Below, piece by piece: positions 33,217-44,249 of a stretch of 64,000 nt of DNA. Position 1 is the first letter of the stretch. Every line of letters starts with the position of its first letter. The position numbers were made by a program, and so were the translations under genes. Under the pieces are notes generated by a model. The model saw only the letters and a list, made by a program, of their open reading frames with translations, was not told the DNA's origin and searched no databases. The stretch is from Ischnura elegans (lineage: Eukaryota; Arthropoda; Insecta; Odonata; Coenagrionidae), in contig NC_060258.1 of the NCBI RefSeq assembly GCF_921293095.1, forward strand, positions 7,516,607-7,580,606, written 5' to 3'.

Positions 33217-35075
33217 ATGCACAGCAGAAAATCTGTGATACATGGTCAAAATTTATACCCTTCATGTTCAGCTTTGGTTTCAAGTTTTGAGGACATTCAG
33301 GTTGAAGATACATACTGCCCACCTCATTGTATCAAGCATGAAGATACATTGAAGCATGTTAATACAAGTTTTGAAAGTCTTAGCTGTTCCCCAATCAAAA
33401 TTTCAAATTTGAGTAAGACTAACAGATGATAGTAGGAACAAAATTCACTCTTGTCAAGTAGTCAATTCACTCCTGGAAGAAAAAGTGAGCACATGCTTTG
33501 ATGTACCAGGGCATAGTTTTCATAATTAAGACAGATATTTTAAATGTGATAATTGTTCTGATTTCAATGCAATGATAGATGATCTTAAAAAATATGTGAA
33601 GAATCAAACTGGGAAAAGCAGTCTTAAGTTCTTACACTGGCGCCAACAGGATGGACTATATCAAAAACTGCTGAAGTTTGCAATGTAATTAAATAGCAAG
33701 TGAAGCAAGCTCGAATTCTAAAGAAAAGGAAAGGTATACTTCCAGATGTGGCCTGGAAAAAAGGAAAACAGCTAGCTGATAATATCAAAATAGGTGTAAT
33801 TATATTTTAAATTCAGTATGTGTTTGTATGGAACACCAGAATATTACGCTTATGCGAGATGTACTTCCTTCAGTTAAAATGGAATACAAAGATGCAATGA
33901 AGTGCCTAGTTTGTGAATTTGGTAAAAATCGGTGTATGGTGCACAGGTGTGAGCAGTGCCCAGGTAAAAATCAGCTGCGTGAATTGCTATGCAACCATTT
34001 AGCTAAGTAGTTATCAGATGATTTAACTCTTACTTATTTTCAGTGAACACATACAGATCGTTCCATAACTGAGAACGTACAAGTAAATGTACATGATTAT
34101 ATAGACCGGCTTGCCAATATGGTGAAAGACCTTAAAATAAATAATTTTACTGCTTTATCTCAGGCCAAATTTTTTAGAAGAATTGAATATCGTAAAGGTC
34201 ATAATTTTACTTGACTTTGGTGAGAATTTCTCTTTCATTGTGCAAGATGCCGTTCAGGGATTTTTTTGGGACAACTGTTAGGCAACAGATCATCCACTAA
34301 TATCTATAATAAAGTTGATGAAAATGTGTCCTACATGACCTTCGCATCATCAGTGACTATTTGGATCACGGTGCAGTAGCAGTATATCCCCTATGAATGA
34401 GCCATGGCAATGTATTAGAATGTATAAAATTTTGTATCAGGTTTAAAAAATTTTTTCATAGGGGATGCCATTATCCCATAACTTATTAAGTTCATTAAGG
34501 AGATATTTTTTGGCATAACAAAATGTAAATATTTTAGTGACAGAACTGCAAGCCAGCATAAAAATTCAAAAATATAAAAAATATATGCTTGCATTAATCA
34601 GGATTTGATTTGTCAGCAGAATGGCATTTTTGCTACAAGTCATGGAAAAAGTTTATGTGATGAATCGGGGGAGCGGTAAAATGTTCACCTGCAAGGGCCT
34701 GTTTACAACAACCCAGTGGACAAAACATTTTATCAATGTGTGATTTGAGTGAGTTGATAAAAATGTTGAAGGCATAAAAACATCATATGTTTCCAGTGAT
34801 GATGGAGAGATTTGGAAACCAAAATAGAACATGTGGTTTTAAAACTCTAAAACAATTAAGGTACAAGACCTCATCACTAAAATATTTCATTCAGTGAAAA
34901 TGAGTAACAATTCAGTGGATTTTCTCTGCCCAAGTTCACAGTGCCGAAAAAAGTTGATTTACAAAATAGAAAAGCAAAATCATGTGCCAAGAACATTATT
35001 AGAAACCCTGGAACATATGTCACCATGGTATATAAAAACAGATGGTACAATGGCTGTGTTATTCAAACAGTAGAG
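33217..35075 (+). pseudogene. Transposase of the 4.7-kb element, many frame breaks
   Basis: Blocks in order on the plus strand: CFDVPGH; LPDVAWKKGKQLADNIK; VCVCMEHQNITLMRD; a Cys/His block, CLVCEFGKNRCMVHRCEQCP; TDRSITENVQV; DFGENFSFIVQDAVQGF; SAEWHFCYKSWKK; and the C-terminal YVTMVYKNRWYNG. The Cys-rich motif followed by D-F-x-E-N-x-x-F-x-x-Q-D and W-H-F recurs in a widespread invertebrate transposase family that I know by pattern but cannot name with certainty. At least five stops or shifts interrupt it. Confidence 0.65.
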
Positions 35076-36058
35076 GATGCTTACCATCAGGCTTAGAGGT
35101 CAGAGGTATGTACTTATCCTTCAAATAGGTACATATTCAACCAATTTTTGCCTAATTGCAAATATCTAGTAAATCCATATATTTGCTAAAATGTTTCCAT
35201 TTTATACCATTTGGAAATAAAAAATAGACTGCCTGCTAAATTTAAAGAATGAAAGGGATTTAAAGGAACTTTGACACTCAAATACAACTCCCCTTTTGGG
35301 GGAAGCCCTGAAACATAAGTGCTGTAGCCCGCCATTTTACAACCATCATTAAAACAAATCATAGAAGCACTATCCATCATGGGAGCAACTTCAGGTTTAA
35401 TTTTACTGAAAGAGGGAGTATAGAGCAAGTTATGTTAAAAAACTCAGTCACCTAATTGGTGTCCCGTTTTTGGTATTAGAAGTTGAAAAAGTGGCATTTT
35501 TCAACAAAAAACACTAGCGGAATGATGATTTTCATAAGATTTATTAACAAATAAATCCAAAATTGCCCAAAACCTCACCCTATATTAAAGTTGGTGGTCT
35601 TTACCATGCTTACAGTGATTTTTATGGCTTTCATTTGATATGTGATTTTTACAATGATTTGAAAATGTCACTTTTTTGTTGAAATTTGTCAAAAGTGCAA
35701 TTTTTGAACATTTATAGAAAAAAAAGTTGTCAAGTGAAAATCGTTTTGATAACATTTTTGAAAACTATAGCAGCATGTTTATACACTCTAAAATTTTTAC
35801 TAGATTCACTCGTTTGGTTTAGGTTTTACAGGGGCACAAATATGGTAGTATTGAATAATTTGACCGGTGCGCAGAATTTTTGTGTGCGCCTCATTGACTT
35901 CAAACACTCATATCTTGGAAAATACTTGCAATGGGTCTTTAATATTTTGGATTTTTCTTAACTAAGGTTGAAACTAACAACAGGGAAAAAATTATCAAAA
36001 TCTGAGATGGTGAGCGTGGGACCCCCCAAAAATTGGTTGAGTTGACATGGAATGACCC
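35075..36058. repeat. Right inverted arm of the 4.7-kb transposon
   Basis: Partner of 31392-32366. The outermost part here has TCAACCAATTTTTGGGGGGT where the left arm has TCAACCAGGGT (read in the same sense), and GCTCACC for CCCACC; inward of that the arms agree almost base for base. Confidence 0.85.
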
Positions 36059-36364
36059 AGTTCTATCAATACAATTTTAGTATGCCTGCATGTAAACAAC
36101 CCTTTTTTTAAATAGTTGTGATAAACTATATCCAGGATAGAAAATTTTATATTCTAATTCCACTATTCTTCAACCAAACCATAGAGAGGAGTGGGAGTAA
36201 TACCGTTTATTGCCTACTTAATACAGTTGCAAAAACGACACACAAGATAATCTTCTATGCTAAAAATATTTTATTTATCATGATTTTTTCAATTAACCCT
36301 TATAACTGAAAAAAAAACAATTACACAGCAATCATGAGAAAACAAATAACCACCGTTCTTTTCT

Positions 36365-36587
36365 GGCCTGTGCACACCATGCATACACTTGAACAAGATA
36401 ATGTGTGGGCGATTATAGTACACCAGAATGGAACAAGTACACATGTATGAACCATATTAGAACAGGTTCTATTTTTTCTTCGTGCACTTATACGACTTGG
36501 GTGGTCAAATTGTGCATTTTCGTGTCCATTTATGCATTCCTACATGAAGACATTAACTAGTACAGGTAGGTAACATGTAAACAGGCC
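36365..36587. mobile_element. MITE with GGCCTGTTTAC-type ends (minus-arm copy)
   Basis: Ends GGCCTGTGCACACCATG and CATGTAAACAGGCC are inverted. A related copy occupies the mirror position in the plus arm (40868-41073), with GAACCATATTAGAACAGGTTC in the middle here and GAACCTGTC..GGTTC there. No coding capacity. Confidence 0.6.
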
Positions 36588-36589
36588 TT

Positions 36590-36790
36590 TACCGTTGCAC
36601 CAAGAACATTATTTTAGAAAAAAGAAACCTCAAAGTCATCTTCTCTTACAAAATTATTTCATGAAAATATTTTTTTAAATAACCCTGATATTCATATCCT
36701 TAAAACTTGCAAAACCAATCATGCAACAATTATGCATTACCCTCTAAACTTTTCTTACACAGAAAAAAGAAATATAATAAGTTTACATGC
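36590..36790. repeat. Inverted-duplication block matching 46560-46690
   Basis: Reverse-complemented, this segment gives CATAATTGTTGCATGATTGG, TTTTGCAAGTTTTAAGGAT, GGGTTATTTAAAAAA and GATGACTTTGAGGTTTC, all present in that order at 46.57-46.69 kb. In the plus arm about 5.5 kb of extra DNA separates this block from the MITE. Confidence 0.75.
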
Positions 36791-37444
36791 ACTTCGAACT
36801 AAAATTAACTACTGATCAACAAACTACTTTCAAGGTCTCTCACATTTCATTATTTAGCAGCATATGGTCAGAAGTTTCTTTGTTCTGAAAAAAATGGAGT
36901 ATGGAAGAGCCATGTGTGTGAATTCCCTTGCTAAGTTGATAAAGGGTGAATTCGAATCCCAAACTTTCCTAAATATCATGGTCTATTAAACACTAAGTTT
37001 TACCAGAACATGAAATGTCTTACTAACTGCAACATAAATAGCATCCTGCCAAGTGCTCAGAGATAAGGAAAAACCGTTTATGGGAACTTGGACTTGTTAC
37101 ATTTTTTCCGTAGACCATGGACGAGGACCTTTCATGTGCCCTAATATTGTAGATTACCAAAAGGTATGCTAAATTATCTTTTGACCGTTAATGGAAGAGC
37201 CTTTATAGTTAGCATTCCCATTAATGTACTACAACATTATATTTCTCCAATTGTATCAACAAGAATTTAATCGATCACAATATAGAGTTAATCCTCACAA
37301 CTTCATACAACAAATATTTCATTCCGCAAAATTTATCTTTCAAGATTCCTACTGTTGTCGACAAACACCGAAGAGTGTTACCCTTAACTCTGCCATACTT
37401 ACACCATGTCAGTCATCAAATAAGAAAAAAGGAAAAGTACTCAC

Positions 37445-37578
37445 CCTGCAGCAACTACACGGCAAAATTTCTGTCAGAACTGCGTCTGATGATGATAAAA
37501 TCTTTTTTAAACACTGCATTCCGTAAGTTTCTTCAAGTACACTGGTCTGGTAGTGGGCAGGCCATCTCCCACAGCAAT
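37445..37578 (-). pseudogene. ZAD exon 2, broken copy in the minus-strand gene
   Basis: From acceptor ATATCTCAG the sequence reads IAVGDGLPTT, matching VAVGDGLPTT of the plus-strand ZAD exon 2, but the following Cys-Pro-Leu-Cys is lost: one codon is missing and the remaining Cys codon is TAC. A stop (GTT TAA) follows, and later bases agree with the plus copy only in another frame (SDAVLTE versus SDAELRK). The donor GGGTGAGTA is conserved. 134 bases against 138 in the intact copy. Confidence 0.85.
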
Positions 37579-37962
37579 CTGAGATATTAGTAAACAAATT
37601 AATAACGTATCACAGCGATTGAATTCATGTAAATATCACTGGACACTCTGTTTTATTTTCAATACACTTTTATTACACCCACTTCTAGATGGCTCTCTCA
37701 TTAACAATTTATTATTTATCTTTTATCACCATAGCATCGTCTCAAACAAAGAAATCAAAATAAAAACAAACATGCTCACAAATAAACAAAACCACAAATG
37801 AACTTAAAAACAGAAAATAAACTAAGCATTTACAAAAGTGATTTTGGTCATAAAGGCACATGCATCATTACACATCGACAGATCTCGTAATTATCCAGGA
37901 TAAAACAAAATGAAGGAAGCACCATTTTAAAGAAAATCGATAGCATTTAATGTGCCACTCAC

Positions 37963-38108
37963 ATGTAAGCCGATGTAGGGCATCCTTCACAGTTACTATT
38001 GCATGCTACATCCGAAGTGAATATGTTGTAATGATAATCATGATTTTTCCTACAAAGTCAGCAATTCCTTCCAGATGATTCCGTGAAAATCCCGCTGGTG
38101 CGACTCAT
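37963..38108 (-). pseudogene. ZAD exon 1, broken copy in the minus-strand gene
   Basis: GTGAAAACATGAGTCGCACC matches GTGACAACATGAATGCTACC around the plus-gene start. The ZAD then reads C-stop-L-C followed by RKNHDYHYNIFTSDVA, against CRLCMKKNDYYYNIFTSIVA in the intact copy: the Arg codon has become TGA. The rest is shifted, but TATTCACTTC, GTAACTGTGAAGGATGCC and the donor position (GGCTTACAT|GTGAGTGGC) correspond. It shows that the minus-strand gene began as a ZAD gene and cannot now make a ZAD from this exon. Confidence 0.85.
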
Positions 38109-39158
38109 GTTTTCACTTCGAAATCTCATTCACTGTTTTAATCAGGTACATCGTCAAAGACATCATCTACTCACTGACAAAGATCTCAAAATCACACAAG
38201 GAAACTACATTCAGTACGTTGATGTTTAAAAATAAAAATACTTATGATTATTATGCTCAACGAAAGGACCAACGACGCCAACAACGAACAACAATCGCCT
38301 GAGAGACATTTCACGACTCAATAGCAAGGGCTGAGAATATTTTCAACAATTTATGACATGTTTGTAAATCTTACGAACACAACTTGCACGACGAAGATCG
38401 ATCCGCAACGTTTACTTGTTAATACAAGAACATGCAATCGAGCCTCAGATTAGAATCGATGATATCTAGTTATCCTTTTATCCGCAAATAGCACACCTAT
38501 AGAACAGGCCAAGCATCCGCGTTTCAAGACAAATTTCTTTCCATTTGAAAAACTAAAGGGACATTTAATATATATTCGTCAATTTTGGTAGTATTATAAT
38601 TTATATTTAATTATTATTCTATGCTTAGGCCAGAAACTGAATTTAAGGCCGACTTCATCTTCCACACGGTCACAGTTCATTTACGGTCTTTAAATATTAA
38701 AAAGGTTACAAAACATCTTGAACGCTGAATTTAAAGAGTTTTCAAATATTCATGTTAAAAATAATGCAATTAAGCTCAATTAGATACATCTCATAGTTGC
38801 AAATACCTCATTTATCGATTGTAGGCCTATTGCGTACAATATCCTCTAGTGGTCATAAACGCAACCAAAGTGTGGTATCTGAACTAAACCTTTCTACCTT
38901 GGTCTGTTATATCGTAGAACGTCAATAAACATGGAATTTGTTGAAGTATTTGCTGATTACTCTGTTGCGATGTGATTTCTTTTTGAGGTCACATTTAAAT
39001 GTGAGCCTAAAACGCCCTTTTTCTTAATAAGTCTCATGTTTTTGCATTGTTGTACTTCATGGAAATGATCGTAATTTATTAGGAATTCAGTAATCACTGA
39101 GTGCTGTGTGGATGCTTAGCTTGAGGAGTGAACTGATTTAGAGACTGTGACAACATGA
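38109..39158. promoter_or_regulatory. Shared divergent promoter / 5' region of the two ZAD genes (inferred)
   Basis: About 1.05 kb separates the two mirrored start-codon regions, so it must hold the 5' ends of both genes. I see no convincing TATA box or initiator. It contains the symmetry axis of the inverted duplication (about 38.65 kb). Confidence 0.45.
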
Positions 39159-39326
39159 ATGCTACCGAGCGCTGGGAATTATTCGGATTCTCTAGACAGG
39201 AATTCCGAGGGCACCCCGTGCAGACTTTGCATGAAGAAAAATGATTATTATTATAACATATTCACTTCAATTGTAGCAAGCCAGATAACTGTAGAGGATG
39301 CCTTATATGATTTAGTCGACTTAAAA
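39159..39326 (+). CDS. ZAD zinc-finger-associated-domain gene, exon 1 (start)
   Basis: The ATG at 39159 overlaps another ATG (ATGAATG at 39155); a TGA directly before 39159 in frame fixes the start. The protein opens MLPSAGNYSDS and reaches the first zinc pair at residues 21-24, CRLC, then KKNDYYYNIFTSIV and VEDALYDLVDLK before the donor AAAA|GTAAGTGG, in phase 0. In ZAD proteins this half gives two of four zinc ligands and the first helices of a dimerisation module at the N-terminus of a nuclear C2H2 transcription factor. It is intact, unlike its mirror copy at 37963-38108. No C2H2 finger is seen within the window. Confidence 0.9.
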
Positions 39327-39444
39327 GTAAGTGGCGGGTTACATGTTATCGATTTCCTTGCCTCTTGTTTTATTCCGTTCTATGAGTACATATTTTCCTT
39401 GGTACGTCTGAAATCTCTTGCATATGTTTTAATTCCTTTCTTAG

Positions 39445-39582
39445 GTTGCTGTCGGAGATGGCCTGCCTACCACTTTATGTCCACTGTGCTTGAAAAAGAT
39501 CATCGAATTCTACGATTTCAGGAATATTTGCCATGAATCGGACGCAGAACTGAGAAAATTTTCGTCCAGAAATTACTTCAGG
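39445..39582 (+). CDS. ZAD gene exon 2 (second half of ZAD)
   Basis: Acceptor CCTTTCTTAG|GTT, donor AGG|GTGAGTGC; 138 bases, 46 codons, phase 0-0. It reads VAVGDGLPTTLCPLCLKK, supplying the second Cys-x2-Cys (residues 68 and 71 of the joined protein), then IIEFYDFRNICHESDAELR, the long C-terminal helix typical of ZADs. Spacing between Cys pairs (about 44 residues) is normal for the family. The 118-base intron is short for this locus. With exon 1 it gives a complete, undamaged ZAD. Confidence 0.9.
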
Positions 39583-40867
39583 GTGAGTGCTTCTTATTTT
39601 TTTTCATTGGATGCCTCGTGTAACTTCCACATGATGTTAAATCATTCTCGCAAACAGATATTAACTTGTTCGTGATTATGTACCGTGTAGCCCGGTCATG
39701 GTAGTTTCAATTTCATATCGACGAGAATGAAAAATGTAGCAAGATGTTTGTATTTGTTGGTTGAACTGGTTATAACAGTTACTTTAAAAAGTAACTTAAT
39801 TGTGTATTTGATGAATCATTTGCTACGACGGGGTAAGTATAATGCTTTATGACTGTAGCAAACTGGTACGTGCAACGTTTGTTAAAAATCGCTTTGATTA
39901 GGCATCAAAAGTTAATGGGGTATTAAATTTGTTGATGAACAACATAAAGGCCCTTGTGCATGATCGACTGAACAGTGAAAAGAGTCCAATGTCCCACATA
40001 GTGTTTCCGAATTAGTTAATCCTGACGAGGCATTAGTTAACCCGCAGCTGGTTACTCAATGGTGAAGAGTGAAGTCGTTTTTTTTATTTTGGTATAACTA
40101 AGTGTTTACAATTCAATCATAGCCGAAAAAGTGAATCATTTGAGTTCATGAATGCCCAACTCAAAATAGATATCAACGATCATGAAAATTTTGTGGAATA
40201 TGTTTTCGATGTATTTCTTTTGCTTTTTACATCCTGTTTGGTTTTAAATTCCAGCACTTACAGTTTAGATAATTTATAGAATCGTACTTGCCGACTTTAA
40301 GAAGTTTACTTACCATTTTGAAGTTGAAATGCACGAAGATATATCCAATGAAATTTTTCAACAAATCGATCTAAAATATTTAGGACAGGTTAAGAAAACT
40401 TGTTCGTTGCTATGTTACAATATTAAGAATATGCATTTTTTTATTTTTAACATATCTGATTGATTAATTAACAATATTATTTGCTAAAATTATCTTTGTC
40501 AGCTGTTTATAAAATGTTTTATGTCTTAGCTTATATAAACCGTTAATTCATGCAATTCTTCGTTAATAATATTTTGTGTACATGATTTTGGTGCTATCAA
40601 AATTACGTACCCAAAAGTGTGTTTTTTATATATTGAGAGTGTGGTTTTTATTTAGTGAGAGTTGGGTTTTTAGTTATTACGCTGTAAAAATGGGTACATT
40701 TATATATGTATCCTAATTTTAAGAGATGTTTTTCGTGATGAAATACAATTTTTTATGTAATGAGATATTTTTCCCATGTAAGAATCGTAATAAATGTGGC
40801 TGGGGATATTAAACACTGTATTGCTTCTTAAATTGGTAGGGGTTGTTCATTACGGTTGATGGTTAAA
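39583..40867. other. Intron, no feature recognised
   Basis: First part of the long intron between the ZAD and exon A of the plus-strand gene. AT-rich; nothing supportable. Confidence 0.5.
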
Positions 40868-41073
40868 GGTCTGTTTACTCCATGAACTTACCTGTGCTAG
40901 TTATTGTCTAAATAAATGAATCCAGTAATGTACGCAAGAATGCATTGTGTAACACACCCAACTTGTGTGAATGCATGAATAGAAAATAGAACCTGTCTGA
41001 TTTGGTTCTTGCATTCATTGTTCATGCATTCACACATCAACTTGCATATGTTATTGTGTGGTGTAAACAGGCC
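40868..41073. mobile_element. MITE with GGTCTGTTTAC / GTAAACAGGCC ends (plus-arm copy)
   Basis: Inverted ends GGTCTGTTTAC and GTAAACAGGCC, flanked by TTAAA on both sides. Mirror partner of 36365-36587, about the same distance from the symmetry axis. Confidence 0.6.
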
Positions 41074-41994
41074 TTAAAAATATGAGGTGATGATTTTGAT
41101 TCTCATGATACATTTTTTTGGTCAACTTTTTTGAAAATGCTTATTATTTATACAGATAAATTTTTTGCAAATAGCTTCATGGCATAGGGAATGGGATGTA
41201 TGTCATTTTATAGATCTATTTTGTTTAATGAATTTGAAGTGCATGGACAAATTGTTGGAGTTGAGATTGGAATGAACTACATGAATGGGAAGTTCATCTT
41301 TTCTTGTATATTTTTGGGATATCTTGCATTTTAATTTTAATGGCTGTCTTTCCAAAATCACCACCAGGTTATGACACGCACAATAAAAACTGTAGGAAGC
41401 AGCTTTCCTGAGGCCATAATATCATATTGTGATGTGTATGAGTGTGTTACTTTGCTATGTGTAATATTTCTTCAGCAGACGCTCGCTCGCTGATACGTAT
41501 TTTGTTATTTTGCATTGCACGGTTCGGTGTCTGTTCTTGAAAGATGCTACCCATGAAGCACTGACTTAGAATTCAAATCCTGGAGATGTGTGCTGAAATC
41601 ACCCTGAAATAGCCTATTCTTGTAAATTCCGCATCATCACCTGTTCATTCCTGTTCCTGGCTTCCTCAAAGCGATCGTATACCCATCTGTCGATCATTTC
41701 AAGCTTGTCAATTTTCGTTCTCTGATTTTATATCTTTCTCCCACATGAAACCTGGGCAACTCTTCAAAGACAGTATGTTTAAAATCTTTTACTCTGAAAA
41801 TAAGTTCCCTTCATTTTGTTGCCAGCACCACAGTTTTACCACTCCTGCTTGGATGAATCTTGGCGACATCAGTGTCCGTATAGGGCTTATTCTCGTTAAG
41901 CGGTCAAGTAAAAAAAATGTGAAACATCTGAAATCAACTAATCTGAAGAAGATTGAACATAACAAAAATGGAGGTGGCTGACTGGAAAAAAATT

Positions 41995-42072
41995 ACTCTC
42001 TCGGAGTCTCAAACCCTGGTCCTTTAAAATGAAAGTGCGGTGCGTTACCACTAGGCCAAACTGGCATTGAAA
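41995..42072 (-). repeat. tRNA-derived SINE head
   Basis: On the minus strand TGGCCTAGTGG (an exact pol III A-box match), then AACGCACCGCACTTTC, then GGTTTGAGACTCC (B box with one change from GTTCGA). The tRNA-like span is about 75 bases. Stems are imperfect, so it is a SINE or tRNA pseudogene, not a working tRNA. Confidence 0.6.
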
Positions 42073-42079
42073 CAATGAG

Positions 42080-44240
42080 CCAAATTGTTTAATTAAATTC
42101 AATGTGATCGTATTTTTAAATTTTAAATGCTTTTTTCCCTCAAACCGGGGTGTATATGGACAAAACCCTTCAACAGTATTCCTATCTAATAGTGTACTTT
42201 CAAGTAAAAAAGGTGTCATCTCCTTTCTTGACATGACTTGCACAAAGCCTCCATGAGACTGTAAGAGATACGTCATGGTGATATCAGGTTGCCTCAGGGA
42301 TCCCATTTTTTATTTGAATTCAATTATCTATGCTTTCATTAAGTGGCCAAAGTCGACATTAACATTAAATAATTTTTCAAATCTTCTTTCCTCAAAATTT
42401 TAATCTGCATTGTTATCTCCTATTTATCTCAACAGATTTTAATGATTACCTTCAGTTTTATACAGTTATAAGGAGTGATTTTACTTCAATGGAGCAGTGT
42501 ATTTGAGTAATGTAAAGAAACTCTTACATGATTCACTTCATTAGAGAAATGTTAGGAAACGTTAATGTTGTATTTATATAAGGATACATTAGTAATGATT
42601 TTTAAAAAGAATTAAATGCTCTCACGAGTAGGTAGATCTGTGTATGAAACTAAGAACTGATTTATGGTGTTTATCCAAATCATTATGTTGATTGGTAGTT
42701 TCATTGTTCACAGAAGGAGTTATTGTTGTTTATAATCAACTTTCTTTGCTTTGAAAAGTTTTTTTTTATAATGAACTTACCCTTGATCAATGTAATGTTG
42801 TCAGGTTCTTAAGTTCAACAATGTCAGGTCAATTTTTTTTTCAAAATTTGAGTTTTTTAATGTTTCTTTACTGTAGACATCGCTTGAGACGCGTGAATAT
42901 CGCAAAAGCGATATGGATGTGATATGCGCGAGTAAATGCAAGATAGATGCGGTCACTGGACTTTTATGATATTTTTATGCGAATTTGCCTTTAAGACGGC
43001 AAAATTCATACATTATGTGCCAAGCGCAGTTCGAATGCTCTGCCGACACTCACTGCTTAAAACATGTGAGCCACTTGCCAGCTGCTAGTTGGCTGGACAT
43101 GGCCACGAACTACAAGTAGGCACGGGCAAGCTACACCTCTGCCACTATATGTCTTGTTCCTTAATTTATTTTTATTTTACAACATAATTATTTAAAATAT
43201 TCTGTATTTTGTCATATAACTGTTCTAGAATATTACCTACTACTTAAGAGCACTACTTTTCTAGGTCAGTGCAACTTATGATCTAAACTCTATTTATTTT
43301 ATTTACCAATGACCCAATTAATACAATTTGAAAGCAAAAAAATCATCTCCTATGCCTACACTATTTAAAAAATCAGGATATTTTTCAAATAACCATTATA
43401 CTATTATTATACTTAAAACTGACATTGCATGAAAATGGCCCATTCATTTTTATTTAATTGCACTTTCAATAACATTTTATCGCATTTAGTTGCGTCTATT
43501 TTTTATTTTTATAATGAGGTAGATGATGATAAAATGTAGTGAAAAACATGCCTTGAAATGTATTTGGAGCATGCTTAAGTGAAAAAAGAAATGCCTTACG
43601 ATTTGCTGCTAAAGATTGAAGTGTCAGAGACCCAGAAATTGTTTATGCGTTGTCAAATAAAGTCTCATGTGCATGTAAACATATTTTCTTTCTTTTGTTC
43701 GGGGCCTCTCCCTCACCTTTAACTGTGATCTCATGAGGCTAGGGTTATTTATAATTAAAAGCATCTTTGCGACGTTTTGGAAATTCATTGTTTCTATTCA
43801 AGGCATTTCATGGTGGGTACAATGAAGGCATGATGGGTAAAGTATTGGAAATTAATTTAAGTGCGCAAAAATTATGCTAGAAAACATATTCATCCTTAGG
43901 TGTAAAATAAAAGAAAATAGGATTTTTGATGTGATACATCTTATCTGTAATTGCTAACTCTATTTTACATAAAATCTTCCTATATTTGAATATTATTTTT
44001 ATATTTGCATTTCTATTAGTGCCTTCATTAATATTATTTATATTTGTGGTTATAAAAACAGTTTCTTTAAAAAATCTCTCAGATAAACAGTATTCTGATT
44101 TTAAAAATGCATTATAAAATTTAAAAGTTTTCTTTGAATTTTGTGGCTTACAACTTTAAATATAACCTTAATTTAAATAAGTTTAAAGGTTACCTGTTTT
44201 GGGAAATACATTTTTAGGTACTGAGTTTTTCATCCCACAT
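42080..44240. other. Intron stretch without a supportable gene
   Basis: AT-rich intron of the plus-strand gene. A GC-richer island at about 42.9-43.14 kb contains no clear ORF. Confidence 0.4.
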
Positions 44241-44249
44241 AACAGTCTC

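Larger units (their letters stand above)
31392..36058. mobile_element. 4.7-kb DNA transposon with about 0.98-kb inverted arms
   Basis: Left end GGGTCATTCCATGTCAACTC, right end its complement, flanked by AGTT at 31388-31391 and 36059-36062 (candidate 4-bp target duplication). The arms run 31392-32366 and 35075-36058. They encode identical 80-codon and 91-codon shadow ORFs in inverted orientation, so they are almost identical over hundreds of bases; an 11-base difference lies near the outer ends (after TCAACC). The interior carries a badly decayed transposase. Superfamily is uncertain: a 4-bp duplication occurs in several groups. Confidence 0.8.

Noticed and set aside
38109..39158. TATA box or initiator for the divergent promoter
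   Set aside because: AT-rich words are too common here to single one out.
41995..42072. Functional tRNA gene
   Set aside because: Good A and B boxes but stems are mismatched and the B box has a change; a SINE head fits better.
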